The notes beneath the pieces are model-generated. The model was not told where the DNA came from. It was given only the letters and a program-made list of their open reading frames with translations, and did not search any database. From Pseudotabrizicola algicola (GTDB lineage Bacteria > Pseudomonadota > Alphaproteobacteria > Rhodobacterales > Rhodobacteraceae): a DNA stretch of 64,000 nt. The position numbers and the translations under genes were made by a program. The first letter of the stretch is position 1. Each line of letters opens with the position of its first letter. Shown in pieces: positions 34,327 to 43,321 of the stretch. The stretch lies in contig NZ_JAAIKE010000002.1 of assembly GCF_010915705.1 (NCBI RefSeq), forward strand, positions 558,001-622,000, read 5' to 3'.

Positions 34327-35301
34327 CTAATCGGCCGCAACCTCGATGGCTCCCGCAAGGGCCGGGGCCAATGCGTCAAACCTTGGGACCAGTCGGCTGC
34401 GGATCAGGGCGCGGCAGTCCCGCGCAAGGTCTTCTGGCAGGCGTCCAAGTTCATCGACGCGGGCGATCAGGTGCACGCGGCGGATGTCACCGGTAAACGG
34501 CAGGGGCATGACCTCGAGATCGGGCAGAAAACGCTCGGCGTCCATCAGGTTCAATGGTGTGGTGATTGCCCAGCCTTTGGTTTGCGCCACCATTGCAAGC
34601 ACCGAACGCGTTGCCTCGAGCGCGAAACGGCGGTCGGGGTTCAGCCGCACACGGGCGAGATGACGCGCGATGCGCTGACCGATGGGAAGGCTTTCCGAGT
34701 ATTGAACATAGGGCAAACTGTCGAGCGCGCGGCGCACATCACCTTGAATCGCCCCTTTGCCAACGACAAGCACGAAGGGCTCTTTCAGGATGGGCAGCAC
34801 CCGAAAGGCGGAAGAATCCGGCGGCAGCATGGCCGAAACGCCGATATCTGCCTCGCGGGCCAGAAGACGGTCGATCACATGATCCGATCGGCCCGAAAAG
34901 GCATGCACGAAACAGCGCGACAAACGGGATTGCAACGAAGAAACCAGAACCGGGGTAAGCGAGGCATCAAGATCATCAATGATGGCAAGGTTCAGTTGCG
35001 GCAGACTGGCCAGACTGATCTCGGCAAGATCGGCCTGCGCCTCGGACAGGGCTGCAAGCAACTTGTGGGCATGACGCCGCAGCACCTGCCCTGCTGGCGT
35101 CAGGGTGACAGGCTTTGCCTTGCGGTCGAACAGCCGCGCGCCGACGGCGGTTTCAAGCGCGGTGATGTGCTGGCTGACGCCAGAGGGCGACCCTCCGATA
35201 CGGCTCGCAGCACCGATGACCGATCCGGCTTCGGCCAGCGCCACAAAAACCCGCAAACCACGCAGCGTCAGATCGGGCGTGGTCTTTGCCTTTTCGCTCA
35301 T
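34327..35301 (-). CDS. LysR-family transcriptional regulator
   Basis: A 324-residue LysR-type regulator. The helix-turn-helix is at about 15-60 (GSVIGAASRIGGSPSGVSQH), followed by a coinducer-binding domain. The start is ATG 35301, sharing one base with the stop of the iminopeptidase gene (TGATG). It is convergent with the racemase gene and not divergent from any target, so its regulon is not shown by position. Confidence 0.86.
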   Translation of the reverse strand: MSEKAKTTPDLTLRGLRVFVALAEAGSVIGAASRIGGSPSGVSQHITALETAVGARLFDRKAKPVTLTPAGQVLRRHAHKLLAALSEAQADLAEISLASLPQLNLAIIDDLDASLTPVLVSSLQSRLSRCFVHAFSGRSDHVIDRLLAREADIGVSAMLPPDSSAFRVLPILKEPFVLVVGKGAIQGDVRRALDSLPYVQYSESLPIGQRIARHLARVRLNPDRRFALEATRSVLAMVAQTKGWAITTPLNLMDAERFLPDLEVMPLPFTGDIRRVHLIARVDELGRLPEDLARDCRALIRSRLVPRFDALAPALAGAIEVAAD

Positions 35302-36272
35302 CAGGGGCGCAAACTGTCCATCACGCGGACGAGTCCGGCGGAAATGCCCGGCTCGGACAGCGCATGACCAGCCAAGGGCACCATGTGCAGATGGCAGCGA
35401 TCCCACCCCTCTGCCAGTTTCCATGCCGAAATCGGCGGGCAGATCATATCATACCGGCCTTGGATGATATGTGCGGGCAGATGGGCAATGCGACGCTTTT
35501 CCCGCAGAATCCAGCCATCTTCTTCCAGAAAGCCGCCGCTGTGGAAGTAGTGGTTCTCGAGCCGTGAAAACGCACGGGCATATTCGCCGGGGCTTTCGCC
35601 CATCGGCCCGTCATGGTGGACCGAAGCCAAAGCGTTCTCCCAATTGGCCCAGAAGCGGCCAAATCGGGTTTCCTCCATCATGTTGCCCGAGAAAAGACGG
35701 CGGTGATAGGCCGCAATCAGGTTTCCACGCTCTTCCTGCGGGATCGGGGCGATGAAACGTGCCCAAAGCTCTGGAAAGAAGGCCCCTGCGCCGCCGCCGT
35801 AAAACCAGTCCAGTTCTGACTGGGTCATCAGGAAAACCCCGCGCAGGACAAGATGCACCACGCGCGACGGGTGGCTGATCGCATAGATCAGGGCAAGCGT
35901 TGCGCCCCAGCTGCCGCCAAAGAGAATAAACCGCTCAATCCCCAGCCTCTGCCGAATCGTCTCTATGTCGCGCACCAGATGCCATGTGGTGTTGTCCGAA
36001 ACACTGGCATGAGGGCGTGACCGACCGCATCCGCGCTGATCGAACAGCACGACGCGGTAGACCGCGGGGTCAAAGTACCGGCGCATCGCGGGCGAGCACC
36101 CGCCGCCCGGACCGCCGTGCAAGACCAGAACCGGAATGCCATCGGGGCGACCGCACTGCTCGACATAGATCTTGTGCCCGTCGCCCATATCGATCACGCG
36201 CTGGTCGAACGGATCAACCGGCGGGTAAAGATATTCGACTGCGCGCTTTTGGCCTGATCTCTGATCCATCAT
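35301..36272 (-). CDS. pip: proline iminopeptidase
   Basis: A 323-residue alpha/beta-hydrolase that removes N-terminal proline from peptides. The oxyanion-hole motif is LHGGPGGGCSP, the nucleophile serine is in GGSWGATLAL, the aspartate is in GRYDMICP, and the histidine is in LAGHALSEP. The start is ATG 36272 or 36269; the frame continues upstream to 36638 but only as a shadow of ubiG. Cotranscribed with the lysR gene. Confidence 0.92.
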   Translation of the reverse strand: MMDQRSGQKRAVEYLYPPVDPFDQRVIDMGDGHKIYVEQCGRPDGIPVLVLHGGPGGGCSPAMRRYFDPAVYRVVLFDQRGCGRSRPHASVSDNTTWHLVRDIETIRQRLGIERFILFGGSWGATLALIYAISHPSRVVHLVLRGVFLMTQSELDWFYGGGAGAFFPELWARFIAPIPQEERGNLIAAYHRRLFSGNMMEETRFGRFWANWENALASVHHDGPMGESPGEYARAFSRLENHYFHSGGFLEEDGWILREKRRIAHLPAHIIQGRYDMICPPISAWKLAEGWDRCHLHMVPLAGHALSEPGISAGLVRVMDSLRP

Positions 36273-36329
36273 CGCTCTATATAACGCCGAAGAGGCCTGC
36301 GTCCAAAGGCCAATCGAAAGGGAAATGAG

Positions 36330-37070
36330 ATGGAAAGTCAAACAACCGTCGATCCGGCAGAAGTGGCGAAGTTTGAGGCGATGGCGGCCGAGTGGTGGAA
36401 TCCGAACGGAAAGTTCAAGCCGCTGCATATGCTCAACCCCTGCAGGTTGGATTACATCACCAACCAGATCGCGGCAGAGTTTGACCGCGACCTGACGAAA
36501 GCGCAGCCTTTCAAGGGTTTGCGCCTGCTTGATATTGGCTGCGGTGGCGGTTTGCTGGCCGAACCTATGGCACGGCTTGGCGCCGATGTGGTGGGGGCCG
36601 ATGCCGCTGCCCGCAACATTCCTGTGGCGCAGGTGCATGCGGCGCAGTCAGGTCTGACCATCGACTATCGGCACACCACCGCAGAGGCGCTTGCGGCGGC
36701 AGGCGAACAGTTTGACGTGGTGCTGAACATGGAAGTGGTCGAGCATGTGGCCGACCCGCTGGCCTATCTGACCGCTTGCCAGCAGCTTCTGGTCCCGGGG
36801 GGGCTGATGATCTGCTCGACGCTGAATCGCAATGCCAAATCCTTCATGATGGCCATCATCGGGGCAGAGCATGTCATGCGCTGGCTGCCAAAAGGGACAC
36901 ATGAATGGAAAAAGTTCATCACACCGGATGAGTTGCAAGACCTGATCCGCAAAGCCGGGCTAGAGCCCGTGGATCGCAAGGGCATGGTGTTCAACCCGAT
37001 CTCGTGGTCGTGGAGCCTGTCGGCCCGCGATCTGAGCGTCAATTACGTCACCGCCAGCATCAAACGCTGA
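36330..37070 (+). CDS. ubiG: ubiquinone biosynthesis O-methyltransferase UbiG
   Basis: A 246-residue SAM methyltransferase. [20 protein letters not shown] is the SAM-binding motif I at about 66-85, followed by [11 protein letters not shown] and EVVEHVADP. The N-terminal [20 protein letters not shown] is specific to UbiG, which does both O-methylations in ubiquinone synthesis. It is preceded by a GGGAAATGAG ribosome binding region and divergent from pip. Confidence 0.95.
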   Translation: MESQTTVDPAEVAKFEAMAAEWWNPNGKFKPLHMLNPCRLDYITNQIAAEFDRDLTKAQPFKGLRLLDIGCGGGLLAEPMARLGADVVGADAAARNIPVAQVHAAQSGLTIDYRHTTAEALAAAGEQFDVVLNMEVVEHVADPLAYLTACQQLLVPGGLMICSTLNRNAKSFMMAIIGAEHVMRWLPKGTHEWKKFITPDELQDLIRKAGLEPVDRKGMVFNPISWSWSLSARDLSVNYVTASIKR

Positions 37071-37091
37071 CGGTGACGCCTGCGCTTGGTC

Positions 37092-37976
37092 TTAGCCCAT
37101 CCGCTCTGACGCATAGGAACCGGGAGAGGCAGGGAACACCACGGTCTTGCTTCCGTTAATGAAAACACGGCCATGCACGTGGGCATGGATGGCGCGGGAC
37201 AGCACCTGAGCCTCTACATCTCGGCCCAAAGAGACATAATCCTCATTCGACTGGGCATGCGTCACGCGGATGATGTCCTGCTCGATGATCGGGCCTTCGT
37301 CGAGATCGGCGGTCACATAATGCGACGTGGCCCCGATCAGCTTTACGCCCTTTTCGAAGGCCTGCTTGTACGGGTTGGCCCCCTTGAAGCTGGGCAGGAA
37401 AGAATGGTGGATGTTGATGATGCGGCCAGACATCTTGCGGCACATCTCATCGGACAAAACCTGCATATAGCGCGCCAGAACGATCAGTTCCGCACCGGTA
37501 TCCTCGACAATGCGCATCTGTTCGGCTTCGGCCTGCGTCTTGTTCTGGGGCGTGACCTTGATGCAGTAGTAGGGAATGTCCTGGTTGACCACGACCTTCT
37601 GGTAATCCATGTGGTTAGAGATCACGGCGGCAATTTCTACCGGCAGCGCCCCGATCCGCGAGCGATACAGAAGATCGTTCAGACAATGGCCGAAGCGGCT
37701 GACCATGATGATGATCCGGCGCTTTACCTGTTCGTCAAAAAACTCGGCCTGCATGCCGAATTGTTCGGCAATAGGCTCGAACCCTTTGCGCAATTCCTCA
37801 AGTCCCTTGCTCCCTTCGGACCGGAAGCTGACGCGCATGAAGAAGTTGCCGGTGGCGGTGTCGTCGAACTGCGAGCTGTCGGTGATGTTGCAGGTCTGGT
37901 CGGCCAGAAAGGTCGAAATTGCCGCCACGATCCCACGGGTCGAAGGGCATTGGACGCGAAGCGCAAAGCTGGTCAT
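37092..37976 (-). CDS. purU: formyltetrahydrofolate deformylase
   Basis: A 294-residue hydrolase that releases formate from 10-formyl-tetrahydrofolate. An N-terminal ACT-type domain (1-80) is followed by the formyltransferase-fold domain with NIHHSFLPSFKGANPY (catalytic Asn and His) and TADLDEGPIIEQD (catalytic Asp). The start is ATG 37976; ATG 38006 is possible. Convergent with ubiG. A paralogue tied to methylated-amine catabolism is common in this group, but the neighbours here do not show that. Confidence 0.92.
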   Translation of the reverse strand: MTSFALRVQCPSTRGIVAAISTFLADQTCNITDSSQFDDTATGNFFMRVSFRSEGSKGLEELRKGFEPIAEQFGMQAEFFDEQVKRRIIIMVSRFGHCLNDLLYRSRIGALPVEIAAVISNHMDYQKVVVNQDIPYYCIKVTPQNKTQAEAEQMRIVEDTGAELIVLARYMQVLSDEMCRKMSGRIINIHHSFLPSFKGANPYKQAFEKGVKLIGATSHYVTADLDEGPIIEQDIIRVTHAQSNEDYVSLGRDVEAQVLSRAIHAHVHGRVFINGSKTVVFPASPGSYASERMG

Positions 37977-38105
37977 GAGAAGGTCTTTCAGAGGGGGCGA
38001 TGCCAAGGGGTGTGCGGCAGATCATAGTAAGCCGCACATAGACCCGAATGACGAACTGCGAACAAGCATGTTCCATTCGCGTCGTCCCCCAAGCGGGGCG
38101 GCAGA

Positions 38106-41100
38106 TTACTCTGCCGCCGCCAGAGGCGGAACGGCGCGCTGTCCCGCCATTGTATCAAGCCTGTCGCGCAGGGCGCGCTGTTCGGCATCAAGCAGCGCGA
38201 TACGCTGGGCCAGCACCTCGGCAGGGGGCGCTTCGGGATCGGCCTCCTTCGGACCCACCAGCCGGCTGAACAGACGTGCCAGAAGACGGCTCAGATCATC
38301 CATGATCAGGTAAAAGGCCGGCACCACAACCAGCGACAGCACGGTTGACACGATGATGCCGCCGATCACCGCAGTTGCCATCGGCGCGCGGAACGATCCA
38401 CCCTCGCCCACGCCCAAGGCCGAAGGCAGCATGCCCGCAGACATGGCGATCGACGTCATCACGATGGGACGGGCGCGCTTGTGTCCGGCTTCCATCACGG
38501 CAGCCAGCCGTTCCATCCCTTGCGCACGCATTTCGATGGCAAAATCGATCAGCAGGATGGCATTCTTGGTCACGATCCCCATAAGCATCAGCATGCCGAT
38601 CAGCACCGGCATCGATACCGCCGAATTGGTCAGGATCAATGCCGCTGCCACACCGCCAATTGCCAAAGGCAGCGAGAACAGGATGGTGAACGGCTGGATT
38701 ACCGACTTGAACAGCAAGATCAGCACAGTCAGAACCAGCATCAGCCCAAGCAGCATCGCGTTGCCAAAACTGGCCACCATTTCGTTCTGAACCTCTGCAT
38801 CCCCCGCTTCCTGCACCCGCACGGTGGCCGGCAAGTCGACTGTGGCCACGATCTCCTTGAAACGCTCCGTCGCGCTGCCCAGCGCAACGCCGACGGGCAG
38901 GTTGGCCCCGATGGTCGCCCTGCGTTCGCGGTTCAGCCGGTTCACGGTAGAAGGGCCTTCGGCAATCGCCACATCCGCGACGGCCGACAAAGGCACAACA
39001 GCCCCGCTGGCGCTGGTCAGTTTCAGCGCGGAAATCCGGGCCAGATCTTCGCGCGCGGCATTGTTGAGCCGCACCCGCACCGGCACAAGCCGGTTGTCGA
39101 TCGACAATTTGGCAAGCGCGGCATCGACATCGCCAATGGTGGCAACCCGCACAGTCTCGGCGATTTGGGCAGTGGTGATACCTAGACGTGCCGCCTCGTC
39201 CATGCGGGGCGTGATCTGGATTTCGGGGCGGGGCAAAGCGCCTTCAGAGGCTACGTTGGCCAATAGCGGGTCGCCTGACAGCGCGGCCTCCAACCGGCTG
39301 ACCGCCAGATTGAGGTCTGCCTCGTTCGTCGACAGGATCGAGAAGGAAATATCGCGCTGGCCACGGTCATTGAGCTTGAAGGCCCGCATATCGGGCACCG
39401 AGGCAAGACGCTTGAAAACCTCTTCCTCGATCAGGTTCTGCGGCACGGTGCGGCCTGTGTTTTCCACCTCCGGTATCAGCCCGCCTACCAGCGGAATGGA
39501 ACGCCCGATCTGCGACAGCTTGAGCAGCAGCGAATGGTCAAGCCGCGTCAGCAAGATGGTGACAGAGGCCCTTCGAATGTCTTGCTCTCCGGTGGGTGAG
39601 GCACCGCCAAGGATAAACACGTTGTCGATCCAGTCGACATCCGCGATGGCGGCATGGATCGCATTGGTCGTGCGCTCGGTTTCTTCAAGCGTGGTTCCCG
39701 GCGGCAGTTCGACAGACACCGCAATGCGGCTGACATCTTCGGGCGGCAGGAAAGAGCCCGGAATCTGGATCATGTAATAGACAGACACGGCCAGAACACC
39801 GATGGCCGAAAGCAGCGTCAGATACCGGAACCGAAGCGAGGTTTTGATCAGGCGCAGATAGCCGGTCATGATAAAGCCGTCCTTGTGGCTTTCTTCGTGC
39901 CCGTCCTTGTCGCGCATGAGGTATGCCGCCATCATTGGGGTGATGAGGCGCGCGACGATCAAAGAGAAGATCACCGCGATGGCCACGGTCATCCCGAATT
40001 GCCGGAAATACTGGCCGGGAATTCCCGGCATGAAAGAGACAGGCACAAACACCGCAACGATGGTGAATGTGGTCGCAATCACTGCCAAGCCGATCTCGTC
40101 GGCCGCTTCGATCGCGGCGCGGAACGGGGTTTTGCCCATCCTGATATGTCGCGCGATGTTCTCTATCTCGACGATGGCGTCATCAACCAGAATGCCTGTC
40201 GCCAAGGTCAAGGCGAGGAAAGACACGAGGTTGAGCGAAAAGCCGAGCAAATCCATGAGGAAGAATGTGGGGACGGCAGAAAGAGGCAAGGCAACGGCCG
40301 CGATAATGGTGGCCCGCCAGTTCTTGAGGAAGGCAAGCACCACAAGAACGGCCAGAATTGCCCCTTCGATCAAGGTATGCAGGGCAGATTCGTAGTTGCC
40401 GTAGGTGTAGAACACGGTCTCGTCGACCAAGGTGATGCCAACAGCCGGATTGGCAGCGCGGATCACCTCAAGCTGCGCGTTGACGGTCTCGGCGACAGAA
40501 ACCTCGGACGCCCCGCTCGCGCGGTAAACCGCGAAACTGACAACACGTTCGCCGTTGAGGGTCGAGAAGCTGCGCAATTCTTCGTAGCTGTCCACCACCT
40601 CGCCCAGATCGGACAAGCGGACCTTGCGGCCCGAGGGCAGCGCGATGGTGGTATCGGCCAAGCGCTCCACCGTCGCGGCGTCGCCCAGCGTGCGGATGGC
40701 CTGCTCGCCCGCGCCCAGTTCCGAACGGCCTGAACCAAGGTTGGCATTTGTGGCACGCAGTTGCTGGTTCACCGCCGCGGCGCTGATGCCGAAACTGTCC
40801 AGCCGAACCGGGTCCAGTTCAATGCGGATTTCACGGTCGGCACCGCCAAAGCGCGTCACCCGCCCGATTCCCGGCCGCCCCTGCAAGCCGCGCGTGATCA
40901 CATCATCGACAAACCAGGACAGTTCTTCCAAGGTCTTGTCGGGCGCCGTCACGGCAAAGGTCATGATGGCCTGACCCTCGACATCGATACGGCTGACGAT
41001 CGGAGCCTCGATCGAGGCAGGCAAATCACCGCGGATCTGGTCTATGGCGTCTTTGGTGTCCTGCACCGCCTTTTCGGTTGGCACTTCCATGCGGAATTCG

Positions 41101-41378
41101 ACCACTGTGGTCGAGATGCCGTCATTGACCGTGGAAGTGACGTTCTTGACGCCGTTCACACCTGCGACGGCATCCTCGATTTCCCGCGTGACCTGGCTTT
41201 CCATCTCGGCCGGAGCCGCGCCGGGCTGCGCCACGGTGATGCCGACCAGCGGCACATCAATGTTCGGAAACCGCGTGATCGGCAACGTGTTGAAGCTGTT
41301 CCAGCCCAGCACCATCAGCATGAAGAACGCAAGGATCGGCGCAATCGGGTTCTTGATCGACCAAGACGAAAAGTTCAT
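38106..41378 (-). CDS. RND efflux transporter, inner-membrane pump
   Basis: A 1090-residue RND pump of the AcrB/MexF-like HAE1 class. The first transmembrane helix is at about 10-30 and the second cluster of helices begins near 335 (EGAILAVLVVLAFLKNWRAT). TLATGILVDDAIVEIENI carries the proton-relay aspartates in TM4. It exports drugs or toxic organics across both membranes with the adaptor encoded 12 bp upstream. No outer-membrane TolC-type gene is in the operon. Third gene of tetR-adaptor-pump. Confidence 0.94.
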   Translation of the reverse strand: MNFSSWSIKNPIAPILAFFMLMVLGWNSFNTLPITRFPNIDVPLVGITVAQPGAAPAEMESQVTREIEDAVAGVNGVKNVTSTVNDGISTTVVEFRMEVPTEKAVQDTKDAIDQIRGDLPASIEAPIVSRIDVEGQAIMTFAVTAPDKTLEELSWFVDDVITRGLQGRPGIGRVTRFGGADREIRIELDPVRLDSFGISAAAVNQQLRATNANLGSGRSELGAGEQAIRTLGDAATVERLADTTIALPSGRKVRLSDLGEVVDSYEELRSFSTLNGERVVSFAVYRASGASEVSVAETVNAQLEVIRAANPAVGITLVDETVFYTYGNYESALHTLIEGAILAVLVVLAFLKNWRATIIAAVALPLSAVPTFFLMDLLGFSLNLVSFLALTLATGILVDDAIVEIENIARHIRMGKTPFRAAIEAADEIGLAVIATTFTIVAVFVPVSFMPGIPGQYFRQFGMTVAIAVIFSLIVARLITPMMAAYLMRDKDGHEESHKDGFIMTGYLRLIKTSLRFRYLTLLSAIGVLAVSVYYMIQIPGSFLPPEDVSRIAVSVELPPGTTLEETERTTNAIHAAIADVDWIDNVFILGGASPTGEQDIRRASVTILLTRLDHSLLLKLSQIGRSIPLVGGLIPEVENTGRTVPQNLIEEEVFKRLASVPDMRAFKLNDRGQRDISFSILSTNEADLNLAVSRLEAALSGDPLLANVASEGALPRPEIQITPRMDEAARLGITTAQIAETVRVATIGDVDAALAKLSIDNRLVPVRVRLNNAAREDLARISALKLTSASGAVVPLSAVADVAIAEGPSTVNRLNRERRATIGANLPVGVALGSATERFKEIVATVDLPATVRVQEAGDAEVQNEMVASFGNAMLLGLMLVLTVLILLFKSVIQPFTILFSLPLAIGGVAAALILTNSAVSMPVLIGMLMLMGIVTKNAILLIDFAIEMRAQGMERLAAVMEAGHKRARPIVMTSIAMSAGMLPSALGVGEGGSFRAPMATAVIGGIIVSTVLSLVVVPAFYLIMDDLSRLLARLFSRLVGPKEADPEAPPAEVLAQRIALLDAEQRALRDRLDTMAGQRAVPPLAAAE

Positions 41379-41390
41379 GGCGCGCCCCTG

Positions 41391-42572
41391 TCAATTGGTT
41401 GCCGGGATCGGGTTGATCCGGTCGCCGTCGCGCACAAAAGCCCCTGCCTTCGTGACAACCACATCGCCTTCGGCCAGCCCCGTAAGAACCTCGACCCAGC
41501 CCCCGTCCCGTATTCCGGTCTGGACGACCACGCGCTGCACCGAGTCTCCGGCCACCTTCATCACAGAGGTGCCATCGACGCCTGAACCCACAGCCGTGAC
41601 AGGAATTGCGATCACCTCATGTTCCGCAACCATAATCTCGGCCTCGACATACATGCCCGCCCGCACGCCCGTTTCGTCATCCACCGCAATGCGGGCGCGG
41701 CCAAGGCGCGACTGGGTGCCGATGGTCGGCTCCACCAGCCGCAACGTCCCCTTGAGCGGCGCACTTGCCCCCACCAGCCGCAGGTTGGCGGTCTGGCCGG
41801 GGGCCAGACGCATCACATCGGCCTCGGCCACATCGGCCAGCACTTCCAGCGCATTGTCACGGATGATCGTGAACATCGGCTCGCCCGCTGCCGAGGCAAT
41901 GGCCCCAACGCGGGCATTGCGGGCGATGATCTCGCCCGAGACCGGAGCCTTGACCTCTGTCCGGCTCAACTGCAAATCGACATTGGCTATCTGCGCCTCG
42001 ACCAGCGCAACCTGGGCGCGGGCCGCCTCCAGCGACTGCACGGCCACTGTGACTCGCGCGGTCGCGGAAATGGCGTTGGATTGCGCTGTATCAGCCGCCG
42101 CCTGTGATGCGGTCCCTTGCTGGCGCAGCGCCGACGTGCGCTGGCTGACACGCTGCGCCTCGTCGGCTGCGCTGCGCGCTTCAAGCATCTGCGCTTCTGC
42201 CTGCGCAACCGTAGCGCGGGCCGACGCCAGTGATGCAGTGAGCTGGCTTTTTTGCAATTCGAGTGTGGTCTTGGACAGCACGGCCAGAACCTGCCCCGCC
42301 TCCACCACATCGCCCACGTCGACCAGAAGGGTCTCGATCGGCTGGCCTTCGATCAGCGGCGCGACCTGCACGTTTTCAATCGCCGCGATCAGACCCGATG
42401 CGATGACGCGGTCCCGCAAGACCCGCTTACCGACCTCGGACACTGTAATGGCCGGAGCCACCATCTCGGCGGCTGCAACGGGGTGCGTGGCGGCTACGGC
42501 GGTTTCCGCCCATGCCGGAACAACTGGCATCAGTGCCAGACAAAGAGGGAGTGCAAGTTGCAACGGGTGCAT
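41391..42572 (-). CDS. RND efflux periplasmic adaptor (membrane fusion protein)
   Basis: A 393-residue adaptor of the HlyD/AcrA type. A signal peptide is at 1-22. The lipoyl halves flank a long coiled-coil hairpin (about 95-195; many Ala, Gln and Glu), with the beta-barrel and membrane-proximal domains after it. There is no lipobox cysteine. It lies 4 bp downstream of the tetR gene and bridges the RND pump to an outer-membrane channel. Confidence 0.92.
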   Translation of the reverse strand: MHPLQLALPLCLALMPVVPAWAETAVAATHPVAAAEMVAPAITVSEVGKRVLRDRVIASGLIAAIENVQVAPLIEGQPIETLLVDVGDVVEAGQVLAVLSKTTLELQKSQLTASLASARATVAQAEAQMLEARSAADEAQRVSQRTSALRQQGTASQAAADTAQSNAISATARVTVAVQSLEAARAQVALVEAQIANVDLQLSRTEVKAPVSGEIIARNARVGAIASAAGEPMFTIIRDNALEVLADVAEADVMRLAPGQTANLRLVGASAPLKGTLRLVEPTIGTQSRLGRARIAVDDETGVRAGMYVEAEIMVAEHEVIAIPVTAVGSGVDGTSVMKVAGDSVQRVVVQTGIRDGGWVEVLTGLAEGDVVVTKAGAFVRDGDRINPIPATN

Positions 42573-42576
42573 CTGT

Positions 42577-43194
42577 TCAGCCTTTCACGGCGGCGGATGT
42601 GGCAATGTCTTGAAGCGTCAGGTCGATGTTACGCATCAGAAGGTTCTTCAGATCAGGTGTCACAGGACAATCCGGCGGATGCATGGCACATGTCTTAACA
42701 AGCATGATCAGAAGCTGGGCATGGGCGGCCCATCGGGCCTCGGCCTCTGCAACCGAAATGCCTGCCACCCGCGCGAAGATTGTTGTGAGATGCGAGGCAA
42801 TCTTGATTTCCATACGCCGCGCGGCCTCACCGATCTCGGGCTTTCGCATGGCCGCAGCGGTGATCTCGGCCCAAAGCTGGCCGTCTCGCTGGCAGTCAGC
42901 TTCGGATATCTTGCGCTCGATGGTTTGACGCAGCGCCTGAAGCGGCTGCGCATGGGCAAGAATGGCAACGAAATCCTGCTCCATCTCTTGCATGTCAATT
43001 TCGATAAGGGCTTCGACGATGCCGGATTTCGACGGGAAATACCGGTAAAAATTGCCCACGCTCATGCCCGCCTTGCGGGCAATATCCTGCATCGATGCGC
43101 CATCGAAACCCTTTTCGGCAAAGGCAAGGCGCGCGCTTTCAAGGATTTCAGCCGACCGCTGGTCAGCAAGGGGCATATTGGCGGCAGAGGTCAT
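42577..43194 (-). CDS. TetR-family repressor of the RND operon
   Basis: A 205-residue TetR-type regulator. The helix-turn-helix is at about 25-60 (ASMQDIARKAGMSVGNFYRY). The ligand domain ends with IDLTLQDIATSA. It is first in the operon with the efflux genes, and a perfect palindrome lies 12 bp before its start, so autoregulated repression that is relieved by a pump substrate is likely. Confidence 0.9.
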   Translation of the reverse strand: MTSAANMPLADQRSAEILESARLAFAEKGFDGASMQDIARKAGMSVGNFYRYFPSKSGIVEALIEIDMQEMEQDFVAILAHAQPLQALRQTIERKISEADCQRDGQLWAEITAAAMRKPEIGEAARRMEIKIASHLTTIFARVAGISVAEAEARWAAHAQLLIMLVKTCAMHPPDCPVTPDLKNLLMRNIDLTLQDIATSAAVKG

Positions 43195-43205
43195 CGGAAA
43201 CCCGA

Positions 43206-43251
43206 GAATGAACGTTCATTCAGCAGTTAGACAAGTTCCGCCATTGGTCAA
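43206..43251 (-). promoter_or_regulatory. promoter and palindromic operator of the tetR-RND operon
   Basis: GAATGAACGTTCATTC at 43206-43221 is a perfect 16-bp palindrome. Upstream on the minus strand are TTGACC (43251-43246), a 16-bp spacer and TAACTG (43229-43224) as a fair -35/-10 pair. The palindrome would cover the transcription start, so a bound TetR protein would block initiation. Confidence 0.75.
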
Positions 43252-43321
43252 GAGCGTTGCACAGAAAAAGGCTGCGAACCCTGTGTTTCAAGGCATTTTG
43301 GTCACGCCTTGGGCAGCGCTG

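Noticed and set aside
38060-38073. GAACA-AGCA-TGTTC palindrome after the RND gene as a LexA box
   Set aside because: The spacing does not match the GTTC-N7-GTTC type of alphaproteobacteria and no SOS gene is adjacent.
41044-43230. 728-codon open frame antisense to the RND operon
   Set aside because: Low-complexity Ser/Ala/Thr-rich shadow covering parts of three real genes.
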